The notes under the pieces: generated by a model
The model's database searches: none
What the model was told of the DNA's origin: nothing
What the model saw: only the letters and a program-made list of their open reading frames with translations
Shown: one piece after another, positions 60,301-64,000 of the stretch
Layout of the letters: each line of letters opens with the position of its first letter
Numbering within the stretch: position 1 is the stretch's first letter
Program-made: the position numbers and the translations under genes
Origin: Xenorhabdus beddingii
GTDB lineage: Bacteria; Pseudomonadota; Gammaproteobacteria; Enterobacterales; Enterobacteriaceae
Assembly: GCF_002127545.1 (NCBI RefSeq)
Contig: NZ_MUBK01000009.1
Coordinates: forward strand, 1-64,000
Reading direction: 5' to 3'
DNA length: 64,000 bases

Positions 60301-63300
60301 TCACTGGGTACAGGAAATGATGGCCGGCCGCAGTGGCTTCAGCCCATACCTGCATACGATCATTGTTGGCGGCGAGAAAGCAGAGCATCGTCATTTGATG
60401 GATTGGTTATCCAACCCTGAAACCCAATCCTGCCGCTGGATAAATTCCTATGGCCCGACGGAAACAACGGTCATTGCCACGACTCTGACCATCGATGACA
60501 AACATTCCCCGCACCTGACTGACAGCATTCCGATTGGCCGTCCACTGCCCAACACACGCATCTATATTTTAGATACGCTCGGTCAGCCGGTTCCCATCGG
60601 GGTGAGCGGTGAAATTCATATTGGTGGTGCGGGTGTCGCCCGTGGTTATCTGAATCGACCAGAACTGACAGCAGAGAAATTTGTTGACGACCCCTTCGGC
60701 GGACATCCCGATGCCCGCATATATAAAACCGGTGATTTGGGCCGCTGGCTGCCAAACGGCATGATTGAATATCTGGGACGCAACGATTTTCAGGTCAAGA
60801 TACGCGGCTTCCGCATTGAGTTGGGGGAAATTGAGGCACAATTGGCCGCCTGCGACGGGGTCAGCGATGCGGTGGTTATTGCCCGTGAAGAAGGAACCGG
60901 TGACAAACGTCTCATCGCCTACGTGATCCCACAAACGGGTGCCACGCTTACCCCAACCCATCTACGCGAGCAATTGAGCCTCAGCCTGATGGAGTATATG
61001 CTCCCCAGCGCATTTGTCATGCTGGACACTTTCCCGCTGTCCGCCAACGGTAAATTAGACCGCAAGGCGTTGCCGGCTCCCGATCATTCGGCGATTGTCA
61101 GCCGCGAATATGAAGCACCACAAGGCGAAATTGAGCAGAAACTGGCGGCAGTCTGGCAGAACTTACTGGAATTGGAGCAGGTCGGACGCCACGATAACTT
61201 CTTTGAACTGGGCGGGCATTCTTTGCTGATCGTAGGGTTGATCGAACAGTTGCGCCAGCAGGGGCTGTCAATGGATGTCAGCGCCGTCTTCTCCGCACCA
61301 ACATTATCCGCCATGAGCACCCGCTTAAACCGGAATAGTGATCAGGACGCAGATGCTCAGGCCATCCCACCTAATTTGATCCGCGAAGATAGCCGGAGCA
61401 TTACGCCAGATATGCTGCCACTGGTGGATTTAACTCAGGCACAAATCGATCAGATTGTTGCCCGCGTACCGGGAGGGGTCGCCAATATTCAGGATATCTA
61501 CCCACTGGGGCCATTGCAGGAAGGGATTTTGTTCCATCACTTACTGGAAGAAGAAGGCGATACCTATCTGGAAAACACTCTCATCAACTTTGACAGCCGG
61601 ACCCGGCTGGATAGTTTCTTGCAGACGCTCCAGCAGGTTATTGATCGCCATGATATTCAACGCAGTGCCTTCCATTGGCAGGAGCTGCCCATACCTGTGC
61701 AAGTCGTTTACCGCCATGCACCCCTGCCCATCACGGAGCTGACTCTCTCAACGGAAAGCGAATCAGCGGAAACCGGTGTCGAGGCACAGTTGCGACGTCT
61801 CACGGCACCCGACACGATCCGTCTGGATATTACCAAAGCCCCACTATTGGCCGCCTATATAGCCGAAGATCCTGACTCCGGTCTGTGGTGGCTGAGTCTG
61901 TTGCATCACCATCTGGTCTGTGACCACTTGTCACTGGACATCATTTTCAGTGAGATACAGGCGCTGCTTTCAGGCAAAACAGACCATCTGTCCGTGCCCG
62001 TTCCTTACCGCAATTTTATTGCCGAAACCCGCAAAGTGCCCATTGAAGTTCATCAAGCCTATTTCCGGCAATTATTGGGGGATATCGAAGAACCGACCCT
62101 GCCCTTTGGGTTGCTCGACGTACAGGGAAATCAGCGCGGTGAGCATGATGAAATAGTCGAAGATATCTTCACGCTGGATAACGCGCTGGCACAACAGATC
62201 CGTGATTGCGCCCGCCAGCAAGGCATCAGTTCAGCCGTGCTGTTCCATGTGGCCTGGGCACACGTGCTGGCAAAATGCTGCGGCCGTGATGATGTGGTGT
62301 TCGGGACGGTTCTGTTAGGGCGATTGCAGGGTGGCATGGGCGCTTCCCAAGTGCTCGGTATGTTTATCAATACCCTGCCTGTTCGCATTCAACTGCAAGG
62401 ACGCACCGTCGGGCAAGCAGTACAGGAAACTTATCAGCGTTTGAGCGAATTGCTGGATCATGAACAGACGCCATTGGCCATTGCCCAGCGTTGCAGCGGT
62501 GTTCAGGCTTCCGTTCCCCTGTTCAATAGCTTGCTCAATTTCCGCCATAGTCCGCGAGATGATGAATCCGCCGACACACGGGTCTGGGAAGGCATTCAGG
62601 GCGGTGAAGAAAGTGAAGAACGCAGTAACTATCCGCTGTCGCTGGACATTGACGATTTTGATGATGGATTCGAGCTGACGGCGCAATGTCGCCGGCAGGT
62701 AGGTCCGGCGCGCATTAATGCTTATGTCAACGCCGCACTGAAAGGAATTGTGGCAGCATTACAACATGCCCCTGAGCAGGCAATCCAGTCAATCGATATC
62801 CTGCCATCGGCAGAACGCACCCGATTATTGCGGACGTTTAACGACACGGTGCTGGACATTCCGCAGGATAGCCTGATCCATCAATTGTTCGAACAACAGG
62901 CAGAACGCACACCTGATGCGACGGCGCTGGTGTTTGGTGATACGCAATTGAGCTATGCACAATTGAACCGTCACGCCAATCAACTGGCACACCAATTGCT
63001 TGCGGCGGGTGTCCGCCCGGATGATCGTATCGCTATCTGCGTAGACCGCAGTCTGGAGATGATCATTGGCATGTACGCTATCCTCAAGGCCGGTGCGGGC
63101 TATATTCCGCTTGATCCGGAATATCCGGTTGATCGGTTGGCCTATCAGCTATCGGACAGCCAGCCCGTGTTACTGCTGACCCAGCAACATTTACGTTCCC
63201 ATTTGCCGGTACAGGGCTTAAATGTCTGGCTGCTGGATGATGAAATGCATCGGGATCAGGTGGCCAAACAACCTGTCCATAATCCTGACGCCAGCCAAAT

Positions 63301-64000
63301 GGGGCTTAAACCCCATCATTTGGCTTATATCATCTATACTTCCGGTTCGACAGGGCAACCCAAAGGGGTGATGCTGGAGCACCGCAACGTGGTGAACTTT
63401 ATCCATACACAACACAAAATCAGTGAACCCCAGGCAGGTGATCGCATTCTGCAATTTGCCACCGTCGCCTTTGACACTTCAGTGTCTGATATTTTCCCCA
63501 CCCTCGCTTCCGGAGCGACACTGGTTCTGCGCCCGGCCCATATCCGCGTACCCGATGCCGAATTTGTCGCTTTGCTGAATGACCAACGCATTACTATCAT
63601 GGACATACCGACTGCTTTCTGGCACCAATGGGTACCGGAGATGATGGCAGGGCGCAGTGGTTTCGGCCAACATCTGCGTACCGTGATTGTCGGCGGTGAG
63701 AAGGCAGAATTCCGTCACTGGTTAAATTGGCAGTCGATAGCGGAAACCCAATCCTGCCGTTGGATCAACTCTTACGGCCCAACGGAGACGACGGTGACCG
63801 CCACCAATCTGATCCTGGATAACAACGCCTCCCCGATCACCGATGCCATTCCGATTGGTTATCCCAATGCCAATACCCAAATCTATATTTTGGACCCGCT
63901 GGGTCAGCCGGTTCCCCTCGGTGTCAGCGGGGAGATCTGCATTGCGGGAGCCGGCGTTGCCCGTGGTTACCTGAACCGGCCAGATTTAACGGCGGAGAAA
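51380..64000 (+). CDS. paxB: Multimodular lysine-incorporating NRPS (PaxB-like), 3' end beyond window
   Basis: The frame from ATG 51380 (MNNNDISSLPLAERRRLLEL) is open to the window edge, 4207 codons, without a stop. Order: C-A-T, C-A-T, Cdual-A-T, Cdual-A (cut). The N-terminal 40 residues form a short helical segment that may dock to the preceding protein. Carrier serines are near 1092, 2168 and 3281. The four A domains give nearly the same pocket: D-T-S-D-I-G-T-V-I, D-T-S-D-I-G-S-V-I twice, and D-T-S-D-I-G-S-V-T, so one substrate is repeated. Synteny with the PAX cluster (ABC transporter, Gly module, then Lys modules) makes Lys the likely substrate. Dual C/E domains after modules 2 and 3 imply D-residues there. 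The last A domain is cut after RPDLTAEK. A weak GGTGAT ribosome site precedes the ATG. Confidence 0.88.
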   Translation, partial: MNNNDISSLPLAERRRLLELAKSAKLTRQSTQKAAIMPQPRDNGIPLSWAQQRLWFLAQLDPAAQTAYHMSAGLNLRGKLNLNALQAALDRIVARHEILRTTIVTVEDEAQQIIHEANWGFPLIQEDFSQLFSGQDCDSGQNNVSEQNNISGQNNTSEQQAAIEKIAYLEANRPFDFVNGPLVRGRLLKLAEDQHILLLTQHHIISDGWSVSVFMQELSTLYHAFSQGLPDPMPALTIQYADYVLWQKKGLQGEGLQGQMLEKQVAFWRNTLQGAPALLDIPTDRPRPAKQSYTGGRVNITLPPALQAGLKELSQRHGTTLFMTLLAGWATLLARLSGQDDLVIGTPTANRQQAELTPLIGFFANTLALRVQLHDNPSVSELLAQVKAQALNAFAHQDLPFEQLVEALQPPRSLSHSPIFQVMLATNNTPGQRHFELPGLVLDERPLIRDSAYFDLTLTLDETENGLVGDLEYARDLFDHATIERMVSHLYTLLSAMAADETQRVAELPLMTSQQHKQLLVDFNDTALDYPQETLIHQLFEQQAESMPDAIALVYQETQLSYAELNQRANQLAHSLIAFGIRPDDRVALCVERSPEMIIGMLGILKAGAGYVPFDPEYPAERLAYQLSDSTPRLLLTQQHLQARLPVTEIPLWWLDDENHHNTVAQQPTHNPDAGQLGLMPHHLAYIIYTSGSTGLPKGVMLEHRNVVNFIHAQHLISQPQPGDRILQFATMAFDTSVSDIFPTLAAGATLVLRPAHVRVPDAEFIDFLHQQKITIMDIPTAFWHQWVQEMKADRTGFSPYLNTVIVGGEKAEYRHWVDWQSLPETQFCRWINTYGPTETTVIVTSLGLDGGHAAEIAHHIPIGRPNANSRIYILDSLGQPVPIGVSGEIHIGGAGVARGYLNRPELTAERFVADPFSEKPAARMYKSGDLGRWLPNGTIEYLGRNDFQVKLRGFRIELGEVEAQLAACAGVKDVVVMAREEASGDKRLVAYLIPQPDITLTPAHLREQLSTHLMEHMIPSAFVILDAFPLTGSGKLDRNALPAPDRAAIASREYTAPQGAIEQKLAEVWQSLLGIEQVGRHDNFFELGGHSLLTVQMASRLHHVLNMTVDLQDLFTRPVLSDLAQSLSTANPSGPQSTPPLILPVSRQQALPLSWAQQRLWFLAQLDPAAQTAYHISGGMRLKGHLNQAALQATLDRIVARHEILRTTIKVIEGTARQIIADADRGFDLTIKDLSQLTEAEKQAAIDDASRFETHHPFDFALEPLIRGQLLKLAEDEHVMLLTQHHMISDGWSLNVLMNELSTLYRAFHQGLDDPLPAMTLQYADYALWQRQWLQGEVLEKQVNFWRNALQDAPVLLELPTDKARPAVQSYRGGQVIFTLSPALSEELKALGQRHGSTLFMTLLAAWSILLSRISGQRDIVIGTPVANRQHSELEPLIGFFANTLALRVKLEDNPSVSALLAQVKTHALAAYVHQDLPFEQLVEALQPPRSLSHSPVFQVMLALDNTPIQQSLELSGLVLDELPFTRKSTHFDLSLSMNDSDKGLVGELEYASDLFEHASIERLASYLNTLLEAMVEDDSRRVEELPLLQPQQRSQLLADFNETALTYPQDQLIHQLFEQQVVRTPDAIALEFGDSRLSYAELNQHANQLAHYLMASGVRPDDRIAICVDRSLDMIIGLYAILKAGAGYLPLDPEYPTERLVYQLSDSQPALLLTQHHLQDRLPVPVPVLLLDDADHRTMMAQQPRHNPDPRQMGLQPHHLAYVIYTSGSTGQPKGVMLEHCNVVNFIHAQRQTSEPQSGDRILQFATVAFDTSVSDIFPTLASGATLVLRPPHLRIPDMTFVAFLREQKITILDMPTAFWHHWVQEMMAGRSGFSPYLHTIIVGGEKAEYRHLINWLSSSETQSCRWINSYGPTEATVIATTLAINGKDSPELNGANGAIPIGYPLPNTRIYILDTHGQPVPIGVSGEIHIGGAGVARGYLNRPDLTAEKFIPDPFSEQPDARLYKTGDLGRWRPNGAIDYLGRNDFQVKIRGFRIEPGEIEARLVQCHGVHEAIVLARENHLVAYVIPKPGAALVPATLRQQLAQHLTEYMLPSAFVTLDAFPLTPNGKINRQALPAPDQAAVVMRGYAAPANETETALAEIWQGLLGLEKIGRYDHFFELGGHSLMVVSLLERLRHQGWDLDIRAVFSTPVLAEMAKAMQATQNHATHFIVPPNLIPDGCTAITPDMLPLVSLSQNEIDTLADAIPGGCANIQDIYPLAPLQEGILFHNLRQTQGDTYLLRQLFAFDTRDRLDTFLAALQQIIDRHDILRTAAYWQGLTQPMQVVYRHAPLPMNELTLPMAENAMEEGQANESTEALLHRLTDPRTVRMDLTQAPLLAAYIAQDPESGQWLLSLLNHHLVCDHLSLEIISHEVKALMLGEGDRLPAPLPYRNFIAQLRNVPQEVHQAYFQTLLGDVDEPTLPFGLHDTQSGHQDESQHNAIAEDILPLDSELAHRLRDCARQQGMNAAVLFHVAWAQVLARCSGRDDVVFGTVLLGRLQGGAGASQVLGMFINTLPIRVRLQACTVQQVVQETYQQLTELLDHEQAPLAVAQRCSGIQAPMPLFSSLLNFRHSPRDETSSTSQAWEGIQILSDEERSNYPLSLDVDDFDDGFSLTTQCSQHINPARINAHMNTALKGLVAALQHAPEKMVETIDTLAPAERTQLLEDFNATAIAYPQDCLIHQLLEQQAERTPDAIALIFGESQLSYAQLNHRANQLAHQLIASGVRPDDRVAICADRSLDMIIGMYGILKAGAGYVPLDPEYPAERLAYQLSDSQPALLLTQQHLQAHLPIHPIPVWLLDDQHNRDSVAQQPVHNPDARQLGLQPHHLAYIIYTSGSTGMPKGVMLEHRNVVNFIHAQRQTSEPRLGDRILQFATVAFDTSVSDIFPTLASGATLVLRPPHIRIPDITFVTFLREQKITIMDMPTAFWHHWVQEMMAGRSGFSPYLHTIIVGGEKAEHRHLMDWLSNPETQSCRWINSYGPTETTVIATTLTIDDKHSPHLTDSIPIGRPLPNTRIYILDTLGQPVPIGVSGEIHIGGAGVARGYLNRPELTAEKFVDDPFGGHPDARIYKTGDLGRWLPNGMIEYLGRNDFQVKIRGFRIELGEIEAQLAACDGVSDAVVIAREEGTGDKRLIAYVIPQTGATLTPTHLREQLSLSLMEYMLPSAFVMLDTFPLSANGKLDRKALPAPDHSAIVSREYEAPQGEIEQKLAAVWQNLLELEQVGRHDNFFELGGHSLLIVGLIEQLRQQGLSMDVSAVFSAPTLSAMSTRLNRNSDQDADAQAIPPNLIREDSRSITPDMLPLVDLTQAQIDQIVARVPGGVANIQDIYPLGPLQEGILFHHLLEEEGDTYLENTLINFDSRTRLDSFLQTLQQVIDRHDIQRSAFHWQELPIPVQVVYRHAPLPITELTLSTESESAETGVEAQLRRLTAPDTIRLDITKAPLLAAYIAEDPDSGLWWLSLLHHHLVCDHLSLDIIFSEIQALLSGKTDHLSVPVPYRNFIAETRKVPIEVHQAYFRQLLGDIEEPTLPFGLLDVQGNQRGEHDEIVEDIFTLDNALAQQIRDCARQQGISSAVLFHVAWAHVLAKCCGRDDVVFGTVLLGRLQGGMGASQVLGMFINTLPVRIQLQGRTVGQAVQETYQRLSELLDHEQTPLAIAQRCSGVQASVPLFNSLLNFRHSPRDDESADTRVWEGIQGGEESEERSNYPLSLDIDDFDDGFELTAQCRRQVGPARINAYVNAALKGIVAALQHAPEQAIQSIDILPSAERTRLLRTFNDTVLDIPQDSLIHQLFEQQAERTPDATALVFGDTQLSYAQLNRHANQLAHQLLAAGVRPDDRIAICVDRSLEMIIGMYAILKAGAGYIPLDPEYPVDRLAYQLSDSQPVLLLTQQHLRSHLPVQGLNVWLLDDEMHRDQVAKQPVHNPDASQMGLKPHHLAYIIYTSGSTGQPKGVMLEHRNVVNFIHTQHKISEPQAGDRILQFATVAFDTSVSDIFPTLASGATLVLRPAHIRVPDAEFVALLNDQRITIMDIPTAFWHQWVPEMMAGRSGFGQHLRTVIVGGEKAEFRHWLNWQSIAETQSCRWINSYGPTETTVTATNLILDNNASPITDAIPIGYPNANTQIYILDPLGQPVPLGVSGEICIAGAGVARGYLNRPDLTAEK
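51500..54770 (+). other. PaxB-like module 1: C-A(Lys-like)-T
   Basis: An LCL domain with HHIISDG (202-208) condenses acyl-Gly with the first Lys-like residue. A domain motifs are FDTSVSDIF, MDIPTAFW, VIVGGEK and TYGPTETTVIV: D-T-S-D-I-G-T-V-I-K. The C domain carries the Gln/Asn/Ser-rich 18-base repeat array at 51791. Confidence 0.8.
51791..51859 (+). repeat. In-frame tandem repeat, 18 bp x 3.8 (paxB C1 loop)
   Basis: Units encode DSGQNN, VSEQNN, ISGQNN and TSEQQ, a Gln/Asn/Ser-rich insert after QLFSGQDC at residue 138. The following C domain of module 2 has no insert at this place. A second 15-base duplication (GLQGE GLQGQ, 52127-52156) lies later in the same C domain. Confidence 0.92.
54830..57990 (+). 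other. PaxB-like module 2: C-A(Lys-like)-T
   Basis: LCL domain with HHMISDG (about 1286-1292). A domain motifs FDTSVSDIF, LDMPTAFW, IIVGGEK and SYGPTEATVIA give D-T-S-D-I-G-S-V-I-K. A10 reads NGKINRQ rather than NGKLDRQ. The dual C/E domain downstream implies D-configuration. Confidence 0.8.
58010..61330 (+). other. PaxB-like module 3: Cdual-A(Lys-like)-T
   Basis: The dual C/E domain begins ANIQDIYPLAPLQEGILFHN and has HHLVCDH (about 2401-2407). The A domain is a close copy of module 2 with the same code D-T-S-D-I-G-S-V-I-K. Another dual domain follows, so this residue should also be D. Confidence 0.8.
61360..64000 (+). other. PaxB-like module 4: Cdual-A(Lys-like), truncated by window end
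   Basis: Dual C/E domain with HHLVCDH (about 3510-3516). The A domain differs from its neighbours at the last variable pocket position (TTVTA): D-T-S-D-I-G-S-V-T. That single change could mark altered or relaxed specificity. The domain stops after core motif A6, before A7-A10. Confidence 0.75.

Noticed and set aside
29349-64000. tRNA or rRNA genes and prophage attachment sites
   Set aside because: No cloverleaf-like sequence with CCA-proximal features, no rRNA segments and no integrase or direct-repeat attachment pair were found.

Overview
The window looks like chromosomal DNA of a Xenorhabdus-type entomopathogenic gammaproteobacterium (Morganellaceae). The evidence is a paxTAB-like lysine-rich lipopeptide cluster, a giant lipopeptide synthetase with dual epimerisation/condensation domains, 127-bp ERIC elements, an astCADBE operon and a nudI gene close to those of enterics. 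The species cannot be read from the sequence alone.

Layout. 1-1343: an accessory scar zone with an IS66-like right end that truncates a GAD-like (DUF1851) protein gene, a full ERIC copy and a degenerate IS256-type transposase tail. 1344-29348: one uninterrupted 28-kb gene for an eight-module NRPS (starter C, eight A and T domains, three dual C/E domains, two C-terminal thioesterases). From pocket residues I read Thr - D-(Glu/Gln-like) - Lys-like - hydrophobic - D-(hydrophobic/aromatic) - Thr - D-(Val-like) - Asn-like, N-acylated by a fatty acid. I do not recognise this product. 29484-35222 (minus strand): a type VI secretion effector operon of vgrG, DUF4123 adaptor, pyocin-S-domain effector and DUF6392 immunity gene, followed by an orphan effector tip carrying the start of a colicin D-type tRNase. 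35835-43399 (minus): a CycA-like permease and astE, astB, astD, astA, astC, the arginine succinyltransferase pathway, with an ARG-box-like site and palindromes upstream. 43903-45364: gene remnants, a HAD phosphatase gene, a second ERIC and a strong hairpin. 45425-45850: nudI on the minus strand. 46121-64000: peptide exporter (paxT-like), a one-module Gly NRPS (paxA-like) and the first four modules of a Lys-incorporating NRPS (paxB-like), which runs off the right edge.

How the genes work together. The two NRPS loci are independent assembly lines. The PAX-like one has its own exporter; the 9334-residue one has no transporter, regulator, MbtH or tailoring gene next to it. Both use the same family of lysine-type A domains and dual C/E domains, and both carry short in-frame tandem repeats in surface loops. 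The type VI operon is a self-contained toxin delivery and immunity cassette without structural secretion genes. The ast operon is catabolic and unrelated to either peptide pathway as far as the sequence shows.
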